NCBI RefSeq assembly: GCF_051020765.1
Contig: NC_134934.1
Coordinates: forward strand, 12,848,001 to 12,912,000
Direction: 5' to 3'
Length of the DNA: 64,000 nt
Source: Lasioglossum baleicum
Taxonomy: Eukaryota; Arthropoda; Insecta; Hymenoptera; Halictidae
Shown: one piece after another, positions 1 through 11,702 of the stretch
Layout: the number at the start of each line of letters is the position of its first letter
How positions within the stretch are numbered: the stretch's first letter is position 1
Notes under the pieces: model-generated
What the model was told of the DNA's origin: nothing
Databases searched by the model: none
What the model saw: the letters and a program-made list of their open reading frames with translations, nothing else
Translations under genes and position numbers: made by a program

Positions 1-3000
1 CGAAATACCGCAGGTGAAGTACATAATGTATAAAACTCTGGGAAACAGCAGCATTGTTCGACGAAACGGGATAGTAGTACGATCGACGGGGAATATTCGC
101 GATTTTCGAAACCGATTGAAGGGGGACGTAGGTGATAAAGGTCCGATAATAGAAAGTGTAAAATCGAGGAGCATCGAAGACCTACGCCTATTCCGGATGC
201 GATTGGATCGGGACGCCATTAATAACGACGCACTTACCGATCCCATGGCAGGTGGTAGACCGCATGAAAGTCACGACCTGACATTTGCCTGGGTTGCCCG
301 CGCCCGATCGCGTCCCGAGAACCGATCGCGAATGCCGCATTTTTCTACACGCCGCTCGGCTCCGCTCCGCACCGCTCCGCACCGCTTTGCTTTGCTTCGC
401 TTTGCTTTGCTTCGCTTTGCTAGAGAAGCCAGCGGAGCAATTTCAAGTGTAACGGCGGCTATCGCCACCACTAACACGCGAAACGCGTGGCGTGCCATCG
501 CTTTCTCTCTCTATTCGTAATCGCCTTTTCACTTTCGACGATGTATCGATCTCTCCCGTGTTTTCTTCAGCCCGCCACTTAGCGTTCCACGATCGGCGGC
601 GTGTACCCGTACTCGACACCGTTTGCTTTCGAATTCGACCCTTTCCGTAAATGATTTTTTATCCTCGCCGTGACTACAAGCGTTTCGCTTCTCGTCTGCC
701 CGACCCGCAATCTCCCGCGATCTGCTAAATGGATGTCGCTCTGCGTTTGGAAACGTGCCTACTCGGTTTTACGAGGCTCGGGCCGTAGTCCGACGCGCGT
801 CTAATTGCCGGCTATTTAGCAATTTCAGTTGGCGATACTGGATTGTCGAGAGAGGTCTGAAAGTCTGAACCGTTTCCAGGTCACACAAAATACTCCAACA
901 TTATTCTTCATGGGTCAGCCTTAAGTTAAATGATTTTAATCAAACCTCTAAGGAAAAATTCTGAAAAGATCACTGTAGAAAATACATCGGTCGAAGTACA
1001 TTTTCCAATGAAATATACTATTGATTTTCGGAAAAGATTTGTGATGTTTGGCCTAGTTTCTAGCCGGTGCAAGCGCGTAGCCCGTAAACAGGTGGAACAA
1101 TGGCCACTTTCCTGCGGCATCTTTCGCCTCCACACCCTTGGATCCCTCGATCCTTTCCCGCGAATTGGTTGCGCAATTGCAGGTATCACCGGGATCCGCG
1201 TCTCGGCATAGGTGAGCACGAGGATCCCGTTGATAGCCGGTCGTGTTCTTACCTTGATTTGCTCTCCGCAGAACCTGTTAACGCTTAATAAGTAATGGAC
1301 TTATTTGCCGATCCCGCGAGATATCTCGTTGCATAATGGGATTTTGTTTTAGAGAGGCGTGGATCCCCCCAGTTCTAATGAAGACGCATTGTTTTAATTA
1401 AACGTCGTGGGACGATTCTTCTCCGGCTCGACGGTTGGACTCCCCACATGGTTCGTTTCCATTTCTCGATTTCGCCTTGTCGGAGATTCTATCGGGTGAC
1501 ATTTAGTGGCTCGACAACGGCAGATATCATCTCGGTGTTCGCGTAAATCGAATCGATTCCCTCCGTGTACACAGCCCCGGCCCGCGATATGTATCTCTGT
1601 ACACAATCTACCCGCGGCGTTAATTATTTCCGTTCGCATTATACCGCATGTTAATTAAGTGTAACGGCGAGCGCGCCGCCCCGAAAAATAATTTCAGGTC
1701 TGCCCGCCGTTGATGGGCGTGCACCAGAAAATCGCTCGCGCGGACACGTGGCAATTAATTCGATGCGTCCGATCGCGTTATCATTATTACGCCGCGTTAT
1801 CGTCAAGTCCGATCCTCCGCCTCCCCGAAACCCCGGCGACCCGATCAGCCCAAGAAAAATCGACCGACCGAACACGTTAATTCTCCGTTGCAACATTTCC
1901 AAAAGGCTCTCCGGTAATTATCGCACAGTGAGTTATACGGGATTTCCATTTTTCGCGTCCTCCCCGCCCGTGATTAATCGTCGCAATTGCGATTTTTAAT
2001 GGACCACGATGCCTTCAAGAGCTTGGCAATTTCGAGGCAATTTCAGTGAAAAATACCCGCCAATTTGCAACTTAAATGTTGCCCGAGGTGTCGGTGATCT
2101 AGAGATCGTATCGTCCGGCAACGATCTCTTAGGGTAATCCGATTAAGGGGTGCATTAACTTCCTTGTAATTATTCCTTGATTTATATTTCAACGGGGGCA
2201 ATTAAACATATTTTTAAATATTTTCTTTCGCGAAAATTTGATAATATTTCATTGCAGCTTCTAAAGGTTAATATTAACGTTTTCCATTAATTTCTTTACC
2301 CAATATTAAAGCAACTTAAAATTTTGATTGCCCCTTCCCTGTAAAAAAAAACGTTGCACTTCGAAAAATATTAAACAAAAATGAAAGTGTGACATTCCAG
2401 GCTCATCGAAAGCCAAAGTGCAAGGTGTATCGAAACTGCAAAACAAAGAGCAACATTGCGTAATACGGTCCGTTTTACAACGAATCGTTCCCCGAAGGAG
2501 GAGGATCGAGCGTGACCGGTACGATGCGTCTTATTGTTACAGATACTGGGCGCAGAACGCAAGAGTCATCGTCGTTTGCGTACACGCCCATCGCGGCCGT
2601 GCGCATCGATCAGATCGGTGAAACGAAACAATTGTTCTTAGAGCCGCGAGAGAAATGAATGACTCTAAGGTTCTATGACTCTGTCACGCTTCCTCGTCCA
2701 GGTTTCTCGTCCAGCTTTCTCACTCGTCCTCGTGAGCAGGACGATCCGGCATTTAGGGAAGGAGGAGCACCGGAGTATCAGTCCGGTAAAGGGTGGAGAA
2801 ACGTAACAGGTCGATCCTGTAGAATGGTTTCAGGCCACAAGTGCTTACAGTGCTGTACTTCAATGAAAATACATGGGACACTCAAGGCCACTCTCCTCCT
2901 CCGACGAGATTAAGAGATACGGGTGGATACAGGTAAGACACAAATAAATCTGGTCGATTTCAAACTAGATTATTGCACTTATTTCAGATTTCTGGGTAGA

Positions 3001-3230
3001 TGTAGAAGCTATCACGTAAATTGAAAACATCGCAGAAAAAAATATGGCTTGCAGTAAGTGGCTTACAATTCTATAATAAAGAATTTGGGTTCACCTGTAC
3101 GTAATTATTGACCATTTTTTCGAATGCTGAATGGTATAATATACATATAATAGCAATATTATTTTTATTATGACGTAAATGAAAAAATATTTTCGTTCTT
3201 ACCTTCTTGCAGCAAAATTCTCGGGTCTCA
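1..3230. other. CpG-rich unique DNA, no gene recognised
   Basis: Mostly CpG-dense unique sequence turning AT-rich after about 2150 and again after 2940. The longest open frame (positions 14-520, plus, 168 codons) runs through the simple pentanucleotide array and shows no domain, so I treat it as chance. A weak inverted pair sharing GGGGCAATYAAA at about 2195-2225 and 2313-2340 could be the ends of a decayed MITE, but it is short. A 12 bp palindrome CGAGATATCTCG lies at 1317-1328. No exon, tRNA or promoter could be supported. Confidence 0.6.
354..421. repeat. Pentanucleotide array (GCTYY)n with higher-order 15 bp unit
   Basis: About 13 consecutive five-base units. The left half alternates GCTCC and GCACC. 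The right half is GCTTT GCTTT GCTTC, repeated as a 15 bp higher-order unit. It is directly visible as a tandem array and explains the Arg/Ala/Leu-rich translations over this stretch. Confidence 0.9.
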
Positions 3231-3524
3231 AATGACTAATAGTCTTTTTGAATGTTAGTCATAGCAAAATAGTCATTAGTCAAAAATTTTTGATTAGTTA
3301 GTGATAACTAAATGGCAAATAGTAAGTCACAGCTCTAAGTAATCGTTAGCTATTGCTTATTAGTGAATTACTAGTTGATGATCAGTCATCAATCTTTAGT
3401 CATCAGTCACTATTGTACGATTAACATACATTAATATTATTAATTAGTTATCGCTAACTAATCAAAAGGTTTTGACGAATGACTATTTTGCTATGACTAA
3501 CATTCAAAACGACTATTAGTCATT
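3231..3524. repeat. Foldback repeat with 81 bp arms, AGTCAT-rich
   Basis: The arms at 3231-3311 and 3444-3524 are reverse complements with only a handful of mismatches. Both begin AATGACTAATAGTC and run inward to TTAGTTAGYGATAACTAA. The arms and the roughly 130 bp spacer are saturated with overlapping TAGTCAT/AGTCATTAGT words, so the arms also resemble themselves internally. No open frame is present. It is best read as a short foldback or palindromic satellite fragment. I could not identify a target duplication or superfamily. Confidence 0.8.
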
Positions 3525-4870
3525 TTTAAATATTAGTTGATTATTGCCATACTTTGGTCCCAAGAGCTTCGTAGTTTGGGGTTGCTAAGAAAATAATGGT
3601 TGCTGTATCAAAGGGTTAAGGGAGGAGTAAAATGACGTGGTTCAGGATGACGGTGTAAACGCAACATTATTAGCATAGACATGTTGGAGCCGGCGAACTT
3701 AATCGATCTCGAGCAGACAGTTTCTCGAGCGGCGGCGGCGGCGGCGCGTCCGATCGAGGCTGTTGTCGAAAGAAAAAGGAGAAGAGCCATGGATCTATTT
3801 GCCAGAAATGGCAACGGGCACGGTAATGTGGAACGTCTGCGGAGGCCTTTACGTCGAGGCTGACCTTTACGCGTCTCCGCCAAGAGAGAGATGAACCCGC
3901 ATATCGCGGTTGCTCGACAGATTATCGCGCGCGGATCTAACTGCGAGCGGATTTCTGCGACTCGATCGCGTCGAAGTCACAAACGTACACACGGTTGTCT
4001 AAGCGCGGTGCATAGGTACCGGCCGCTCGAACACGCTCGCCGAATTTTCTCGACACCGGGGAGAAAATGATTTACACGCCTCGTTAAATCGCTTCCTCTA
4101 GCCGCGCCGGTGGTTACGAGCTTTCGAGCATTAGCGAGGGAAATTAATGGAGGTCGCCTCGCGAATCGCCTCTCGCGATTTATCCGTCGGCGTTCCGATC
4201 TTTATGAACGGCGCTATTTTAAATATCGGCGAGCTCGTAGAATTTTTATTGCCTCGGAACGCGCCTGCTCCTCTCTCTCTCTCTCTCTCTCCGCCGCGCC
4301 GGCCTTTCTTTTCCCTCTTCCTTATGGGCTTGTTTCTCCGATGAACCGTGGTTTACAAACCTCTTGTCTAATGAATCTTAGGCCAAGTGTCGACCAGGCG
4401 AGTTTCCACCGAGAATTATGAAGTAATAACATTCTTCCGACACTCGCTTTTCAATAATCCGTTAGCGCTTTCGTTTTGCCAGATCGAACCGGCGATTTTT
4501 CGCTCGCTGTTACGATCATTGTTCCGGCCGAACCGCTCCGGCTGTAAAATCGAGCACGAAGATGAAGCGAGCGAACAGGTGGAGAAAGTAGAAACGATAC
4601 TTATTGATTTAGAAGTGGAAACCCGAGTGCGTAAAAATCGGGCCAGATAATCTCTTCCTCGTCGTAACACCATATACATTTTCGAGAAAGTGTGAAATGT
4701 CCAAGAATGTCTCGTGGCGTGACATTTCAGATCTATTTAATTATCATAAAAATTATTTTAAACATTCTGTAACAATTTCTTGAAACTCTTCCAAGCACAG
4801 ATTTAATACTCTATACACGTGAAAACGGACACTGTTTGGAGTAAAATTTCGGATTTTGTTCAAATTTAAA
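3525..4870. other. CpG-rich unique DNA with short simple repeats
   Basis: Unique sequence with a (GGC)n run at 3730-3747 and a (CT)n run at 4270-4291. Open frames of about 60-100 codons occur on both strands (for example 4110-4421) but read as Arg/Ser-rich chance frames spanning the CT run. An AT-rich stretch begins about 4690. Nothing else was recognised. Confidence 0.55.
4270..4291. repeat. (CT)n microsatellite
   Basis: Eleven dinucleotide units of CT with one C interruption at the left edge. Confidence 0.9.
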
Positions 4871-5057
4871 TACACCCGTCCTACAATTTACGCGAATATT
4901 CGTTCGTGGATTTGATTTACGCGAATAAAAATCGTGTAAATTGAATCTGTAAACTTGATGAGGTTCCAGAGGCTACACTACTCCTAATGTTATCCTTCCC
5001 TTCCGCGTAAATTTAGGTAAAAGGTAAAAGTTCCGCGTAAATTGAGGGACGGGTGTA
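4871..5057. mobile_element. MITE, TA-flanked, ACACCCGTCC ends
   Basis: The left end reads TACACCCGTCCTACAATTTA and the right end, reverse complemented, reads TACACCCGTCCCTCAATTTA; both continue into ACGCG. The TIRs are about 25 bp with few mismatches, and TA is at both borders, consistent with a Tc1/mariner-type target duplication. The roughly 187 bp element has no coding capacity. The core words 'aatttacgcg' recur internally in both orientations, suggesting extended subterminal repeats. The superfamily call rests only on the TA. Confidence 0.7.
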
Positions 5058-7722
5058 TGTTGTGTAGGGTTTAGTGACCTGTGAACGAATCTCAAAGGAT
5101 TTTTCGATATCTTAAAAATTGTTGATTTTCAGAGGTGTAAAAAACCGTGTCAACCTCTTTCAATTAAATTGTAAGACCAGAACTGACAAACCGATAGAAA
5201 TGAGTTTTTAAGAGCTCATAGTGAAAACATTAGAGTATCCACTCAAAATGTTGTTATTTGAATAAAAATGTTTTTTTCACCATTTATTTTGCAATTGTTT
5301 TAAACGAAGACTTCATTTTTATAATTATTTCGAGATACACAGAAAATTTTGTGTGTGATTTAAGAGAACCCGGATATACAGGGTAAATTATACGTAAAAT
5401 TGTTCAAGAGCCCAGACAACTGTATAGCACATTAAACAATTTATTTTTAGAATGACACCACGATCTATTAACTTGTACGTTCGAAGCGTTTGCAGCGAAG
5501 ACATAGCGTTGACCAATTTCGCAAGCATCCCGCATAACGCCGGCTCCAATAACAAACGATGAACGCCAGTGTCAAGTGTTGGCGATCGATGGAGCGTTCG
5601 AATAAATCTCGCGGCTTATCGTGGATTCCTCGGGATCCAGCGTGGATGCAGCTCCTCTCGAAATCGTGCGCGGTCGAATCGCATTAGTTCCGTCGACGGA
5701 TCGGCGGAGGTTTCGCGGACCATCCGACGACGATGTTATCTTGGCCACGTTTCCAACGAGCGTAGCCCATTAAGCGGGACAGCCGGTGTCTAACGGAAGC
5801 GTGTCAATCAGCAGAGACGCGGCCCCGTCGCGCGATCGGATACCCAACACATTTCGCGATCGTGCGAATCGTCGTGATAGCGTTCGCACGACCATTCGAC
5901 GGGTCCTAGCAACACACACACACACAAAGGGGGAGGGGGAAGCTCGAGAGAAAGAGAGAGAGAGAGAGAGAGAGTTGCAAGCTGACAGCGCCTTAGGATC
6001 GGGGTCGAGTGCCGGAAGGCCGCAAGGCGGTCTCGTCTTCGGGACTCGAGGAATAGACACATTACGGCGTGTAACGCACCGGGCCGGGCGCATTAGCCGC
6101 GACGAATCGCGAGGAAGGGTGAGATCGTCTCCCAGGCGATATCCTCCCGTGGGACGATCGCTGAGAACGACCGCGATAAGCGTACGTGTTCCAAGATACC
6201 TCGGCTTTAGGAGAACCGACGATTTTATAGCCGGTAATTGCCCATAAAATTGCGCCATCAATAAAAATCATTTTCCGAATATTTGCGCAAGATTTCTAAC
6301 CCGTAATCACAGATGTCGATGTAGTGCCTCTTTAGCACTGACACGCCTTTCAGAGACCGCATTAGACAATGCTACTCTAATTATAAAATTAATTTTTAGT
6401 GAAGTAATTTCTGTAACAAGTCTTGTGCGATTTTTGTGTGATTCGTATTGAGCACTAATGAAGTCAAAGTACTGAAGCAAAAAGAAGGATGGATGAAAAA
6501 AGCATGTCGAGCCATTAACGAGACACCGTCCGTAATTCTAAATTCCAGTACACAGCGTCAAAAATCGTGTCTTAACGCCTCCTAACCGACATTTAATTAA
6601 CATTAAACTTACGGAGCAGTAAAAGCGATTAAAATGTTTTACCTTGTAAAAATGACAAGGCTCTCTCTATTCATTTAGATTTTGTTCCACTTTTATTACA
6701 ATATGTGCTTGGATAAAGAAATTGATCGAATCAATTTTCATGTAAGCAACTTCATAATTTCAATAATTGTGAAATGGAAAATATAAAACCGGTCATTTGA
6801 CCGGCGGCAGTGGTGGGTTCAGCGTTAAGCAAACGCATCCGATGTCAGGACAAAAAGCTAGCGATCTCTCACTGGCCGGTCGATTAATCAAAGCAGAATT
6901 CATCGGTTGGAAGTAAAACATAATTTCCAAGGTTGGTATAATTCATTTCGAGCGATCGGCAACGATTCGTTCTGATAAATTGCCGACGGTTGTACCGGTT
7001 CGCGGCCGCTGTTTCATTTTGTCAACGTAGCCGAGCGCGGCATCGCAGCATTCTGCGGATTTCTGGCGTGTAGTCCGGGTCCCGGGAAAGCTCCTCGCTT
7101 TCCCCAAGGCGGACGATAAATGAACGGCTCGCGGATCGTTTGTCCTTTCGAACGGTCGCTCGTGTCCGCGATCGATAAAGCGAACGAGCCGATGATAAAT
7201 TTCGACGTCCGAGCAGCGAGCGGCGAGATATCTCGCGATCTCGCGATGAGACGCGCGCGCTCGCGCTCTCTCGAGCTGCGAGTTTTGCGCAACCCGCAAC
7301 CGGGTATCGCATTGTGTACACGCGTCGACCTCCGCATAACACGCCGTGTCGTTTCGCGTCGTTCGCGAGCCGCGACGAGATTCAGCAAAATAATGCCAAT
7401 AACCATTTGTACGTCTCCATTAGCGGCGGCTGCAGTCGGTGTCCATCGCGCGGTCGATGAAAACCCGCCGGAATGGAATGTCGGGAACACGCGGAACCCC
7501 GACAGTGCGGCAATTTATGAAGCATTTTTTTGAGGACAGACATTGTCTGCTGTCCTCAGACCCTGTGTCCAACACTGTGGACGTTCACACTATGCTCCCA
7601 ACGTCCAGCGAAGACGTCCGACCTAACCGATGGATTTGCATAATTGTGGAATTGGTGCAATTGAAGTTAAGTTTCGAATAGGAGAGATCGTAATCCATTT
7701 TTGTGTTGAACGAGAGTAGAGG
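5058..7722. other. Mixed AT-rich and CpG-rich unique DNA
   Basis: AT-rich to about 5560, then CpG-rich to 6270, AT-rich to about 6950 and very CpG-rich to 7510. The 163- and 153-codon frames at 5770-6261 (minus) and 5786-6247 (plus) are mutual shadows across AC and GA microsatellites. A GCGAGATATCTCGC palindrome lies at 7223-7236, followed by a CGCGCG-rich run. A fragment 'tatacagggt' near 5375 resembles the outer end of the foldback at 40.2 kb but has no partner. No gene was recognised. Confidence 0.5.
5912..5974. repeat. Compound (AC)n and (GA)n microsatellite
   Basis: (AC)n occupies 5912-5927 and (GA)n occupies 5946-5974, separated by an 18 bp purine-rich spacer. Directly visible. Confidence 0.9.
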
Positions 7723-8267
7723 TAGGGTGGAGTGCCCAAATATGGTATAGTCGCCTATTATGGCACTACCTTACGTCTTGTAAAGGAGAAGTCGCAGTCT
7801 AGTGAAAAAATCCTCAAACAATAGTTTACCGTGTTTACTCAACAGTGTGCAGTGCATTTGCACTATTCTTTAGATTTTAGTATCGATCCTCCGACAGTTG
7901 TGTCTCCACGTGTTGAATATGTGTAGTTTCAGTTTATTTATATTAATGTTTGTATTATCAGTCCACGTGGAGTTTCCAATATGGCACTACCAAGGGTTCC
8001 CTAATATGTGTATAGCTATTGACATTCTTGGTATGGATGCCGAATATGACACTAGGTGTCATATTAGGGACTCAAGGTGTACCATATTAAGAACCCCTTT
8101 CGCTGGAACCTGCAGATGACACAGCACAAAAAAAAATTTTTCCCAAGCTGTATTAATTTTTGAACAAACTTGAATCCAAAATCTTATAGGGAGGCAAATA
8201 ATTTGTTTGACATAATCAAAAAAATAACATCAACAAAAGGTGGTTCATATTTGGGCACTTTACCCTA
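7723..8267 (+). mobile_element. MITE family 1, copy A (545 bp)
   Basis: Terminal inverted repeats begin TAGGGTGGAGTGCCCAAATA on the left and TAGGGTAAAGTGCCCAAATA on the right (reverse complemented), with TA at each border. The body aligns in inverse orientation with the copy at 14394-14977: they share the 'ggcactacctta', 'ttgtaaaggagaagtcgca', 'cctcaaacaatagtttacc', 'ttgtgtctccacgtgttgaa' and 'agtccacgtggagtt' blocks. Copy A lacks two blocks present in copy B and carries its own roughly 60 bp insert around 8030-8090, which contains the palindrome AATATGACACTAGGTGTCAT. There is no transposase frame. TA borders and TIR design suggest a Tc1/mariner-group non-autonomous element. Confidence 0.88.
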
Positions 8268-10105
8268 CTGCTTCGAGAATTAAATCTCAGTGACTTGTTC
8301 AAATTGAAGAACTGAGTTTTGAGTCGAATGGGAACCAAAATTACTACTTTCACCAAAGAAATAAATTCATTTTATGATTGCCCACCAATGCAACACTACA
8401 ATCCCAATAAACATTAATAAAAAAGATTCAGAAGCTGTCATTTCGACATGACCCGGTGGCTCCAGTGTTAAATGAAATATGTCTAGCGTTTACGGGATTG
8501 TTGGATGTACCTAGTAGCCGTCAGCGCCGTCAGTTACCCAATTATTGGACAGTGAAAGGAAAAAATGTAACTTTCACGGGTAGAATTCGATGCGATAATT
8601 TACGGTTGATTTTCGAATGCAACGAGGCTCGAGTCGTGTGTCACTCGGTGCCACGGCGAATAAGTATACTGGACACGGTCGCCGAGGAGCAATGCCATCC
8701 GCGGCCTTTCACCGTGCCGAGGATGCACCTGCATTCAGGTGTACACCGGGTCGGTCAGGGTGTAGGAAGACGCTCTCGGTTCGTGCCTTAATGGCCATTG
8801 CTCCGAGAGAGGGAGAGAGGCCAGACGTTATTGGACTGAAGGGTATATACGCCGGCTGCGAATCTGAACAGTTGTGTATTTAATTGGTGAACGGTATCGA
8901 CCCGAGGGTAATTAATTTTCAACCGTTCCGAGATACGGTATTATATCGGAGAGCATCATCGCGTCGGGTCCCCGAGAACTCGTCGCCTATCTGAACGGTG
9001 CGGTGTCCGCGCGCGCTGATTTCTGCGCGTGTCGCTTCGAGAGGTGAGCAAGGACAACTGGTCAATCGGCATCGACTGTCATTTATGTTTCGCTTAAGTG
9101 TGTTTCCTCGTTTGAGGAGCTAAGTATCTTCATTGGGCAATGGCCTCTGTGTTAACCCATTAACGTCGTCAAACTTTTACTACCGAGTTCTAAATAAGGA
9201 ATTCAAGGATTTAGATTTACGCCGAGAACGATCCGTGAGATCTCTCTCTCTCTCTCTCTCTCTCTCGCTCTATTATGATCGAAAATATTTTACCGCCGAC
9301 CGAAATACGCTCGACAGCGATTTTTACTTCGCCTGCGAAACCCCTCGAGCGACTCTCTGCTCATTCAAACGATTAGAAGTATCCTAAACACTACTCCGCA
9401 TCGTTGCACTTCTAACTCTCAGTTAGAATCAATGCACTAGTTTAATGAATATAATTATTGCAAATATTGAATGGTATCAATATTTTATGAATATTAATTA
9501 TGCAAATTAAATTTAATTTTACCGTTGAATTCTGCAAATGACAAGTTGTTCGTCCGCCACGTGGTTCCCGCAAGATCGCGCGAGACACGTCGACGTCGAC
9601 TTCCACGCGTGCACGTGCTCACGCACGATCTCCCGTGCGTGCAACGGATGAGTGCGTATGGTAATGACAGGCCAGGAAACGCCGGCCAGGCGCCAGCGAA
9701 TAGCCTCGGGCCATAGCTACCTGCAATCTCCTCGAAATATCGGGGTGACTACCTTGAGAAACAACCAAGGCCGCACAGGCGGAATCGGTTTCTGTCTAAT
9801 TGCAACTCTAATCTATCCTGTTTCATCTCCTTTCATCAAATCTCAATAGCTGCGTGCAAACCATCATTCGAAATGATTCACTCGGCTCGATGTGAAAATT
9901 GTCGGTCCTGTGGTCACACGCCTTCGAATTTCAGACTTCGAGACCAATTCTCTCAATGTTTACTTCTCAATCACCAACCAAAGTGGTTCCAGAATTGTTG
10001 CTCACTGTAGGAATTTGTGCAAACCTTCATCGCCTCGCTTTATAGAAACTGCAGTGAAACAGAAAGTATACTCTGGGAGATTCATTAGGTTTATATTAGT
10101 CCGAC
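8268..10105. other. Unique DNA, no gene recognised
   Basis: A moderately CpG-rich stretch with an AT-rich pocket at 9420-9530. The frame at 8456-8791 (plus, 111 codons) has no recognised domain and no supporting splice context. Contains the (CT)n array at 9241-9266. Confidence 0.5.
9241..9266. repeat. (TC)13 microsatellite
   Basis: Thirteen uninterrupted TC units, directly visible. Confidence 0.92.
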
Positions 10106-10234
10106 TAGACTGTGTAGATCGTCATGCAAAATAAAAATTGTCTGCATCTATTGTAAGAAACAAGAGCTAAATCAAATTGTTATTTTTTCTTTGTTAATTT
10201 CAACAAGACGAAAATACGTAAAATCTGCAGTCTA
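10106..10234 (+). mobile_element. MITE family 2, short diverged copy
   Basis: Begins TAGACTGTGTAGATCGTCAT and ends with the reverse complement of TAGACTGCAGATTTTACGT. The internal run after the left end (ATGCAAAATAAAAATTGTCT, then GCATCTATTG) aligns closely with the copy at 20705-20905 (ATGCAAAATAAGAATTGTCT). TA at both borders. At 129 bp it is shorter than the 201 bp copy and its ends are more eroded. No coding potential. Confidence 0.65.
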
Positions 10235-10957
10235 ATTAAAGCATTAAAAAATACGTTGTTCTGTTTCTAGGATCATAAAATTCTGAGGATCGAAGGGAAA
10301 AATGCTGTGATGATTTTAGATCCGGTTCGCGAGAGGCATGTTCGTTGGGAACAATGCGACACGGTTGAACAATATCGAAGAAAGGAGGATCTCTCGCGGG
10401 TCTTCCACGGCGGTGTGGCGCGGAGGCCGGCGATGTGTTAAGTAACGCTAACTGGAACTCGAGCGGGGCTATCGCGAAACGCCGGTAATTTCAGCAATTA
10501 CAAACAATGTTAGTCAACGGTGAAAGCGACGTCGGCGTGAACAGCACAGCGGTGCGTCGGGGCAGACATATCACGGGAAAAGGCGGTTCCAGAGGCGAAC
10601 AAAATAAATGTGCGAGCCGCGCGTGTCTTCGCCTCGAGCCGCGGCGCAACCTTTAATCGTTTTCGCCCGAAACAGGCAGAAAACCGCGCGGAACCCCAAC
10701 AAATCTGCTTTTAATCGACTCGCGCCGACCAAGCGGACCGTGTCGCAACCGGAGCTGCGATTTGTCGCGATGTAATCTACCTCGATTGGCGCAATGAGTT
10801 CGCGTTGGCCGATATCCAGGCGAACCTCTGCCATCGAAGCCGTCACTCGGCCCTGCGGACACTCTATTATGCCATTTTATAATTTTTGCCTTTTCTACTT
10901 TTTTTCTTCGTCAATCGTATCTGGAACCTCAGATTTTATTAAAATTATTTCTTAACG
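10235..10957. other. CpG-rich unique DNA
   Basis: Unique sequence with overlapping minus-strand frames (10571-10862) that show no recognisable domain. Nothing else seen. Confidence 0.5.
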
Positions 10958-11702
10958 TAAGGTGGAGTGGGTGGAATCCGTCCACGGAGCAAGGCCGTTA
11001 ATTAGTTATTTTTATTATAATATGAACGAAATCTGTCTAGCTTGTATTTATTAATGTACTATAAGTTAGTATGAACTATTCTACATAGATGTCGCCCAAG
11101 AATAAAGGTGTTTTCACATGCGAGGTACACGTACAACTTTGAGGTTACCCTGAACGTGCAATAGTTTACAAGTTATTATAATATATTCTGTGTTGTTATT
11201 TTAGGTAAGTACAACAGATATTGATGTAGGTTTACATTAAATAAACCGTTTTTATTGTATTTTTTTAAATTTATTGAGAAAAACACTAAGATGCTCTTGC
11301 TCCATAAATATTACTACACGGGGCAAGTCCGTGCTATCACGGTGGGGTATGTCCGTACTGTATGGGTAACTATAAAACTAAACAATATACATATTTAATG
11401 CAATAAAAAGCATTTTGTAGGTGGCTTGATAATAATTCTTTTCTTGTCCCGTAGCACTTGAAACAAGGTTCGAAAGCATTTTTAACTCTCAGAGACGGAT
11501 TTGCTCCATTTTCGGGGCAAATGATATCAAAATGATAATTTTCAAGTAAAATTAGAATTCTACATAATACTAATTCATCAGTAATAACTGTGGCAAGAGT
11601 TTGATACCAAGAACGTTAAGTTTTTACATACCAGACTGAAAATACATCAGTTTAAAGTGCAACTTTACAAAAACTAGGGTGGACTTTCCCCACTTCACCT
11701 TA
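10958..11702. mobile_element. MITE family 3 (745 bp)
   Basis: The left end reads TAAGGTGGAGTGGGTGGAAT and the right end, reverse complemented, reads TAAGGTGAAGTGGGGAAAGT, both followed by C-CAC; TA lies at each border. The interior is AT-rich and carries a short internal echo of the ends ('ggggcaagtccgtgctatcacggtggggt' and 'atgtccgtactg' around 11320-11365). There is no open frame of note. The end design (TARGGTRRAGTG) resembles family 1 at 7723 and 14394, suggesting a related transposase. Single copy in the window. Confidence 0.78.

Noticed and set aside
2192..2340. MITE with GGGGCAATYAAA ends
   Set aside because: The inverted match is short and imperfect in AT-rich sequence and no border duplication is visible.
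5770..6261. Paired 163- and 153-codon frames on opposite strands
   Set aside because: They are shadows of each other across AC and GA microsatellites.
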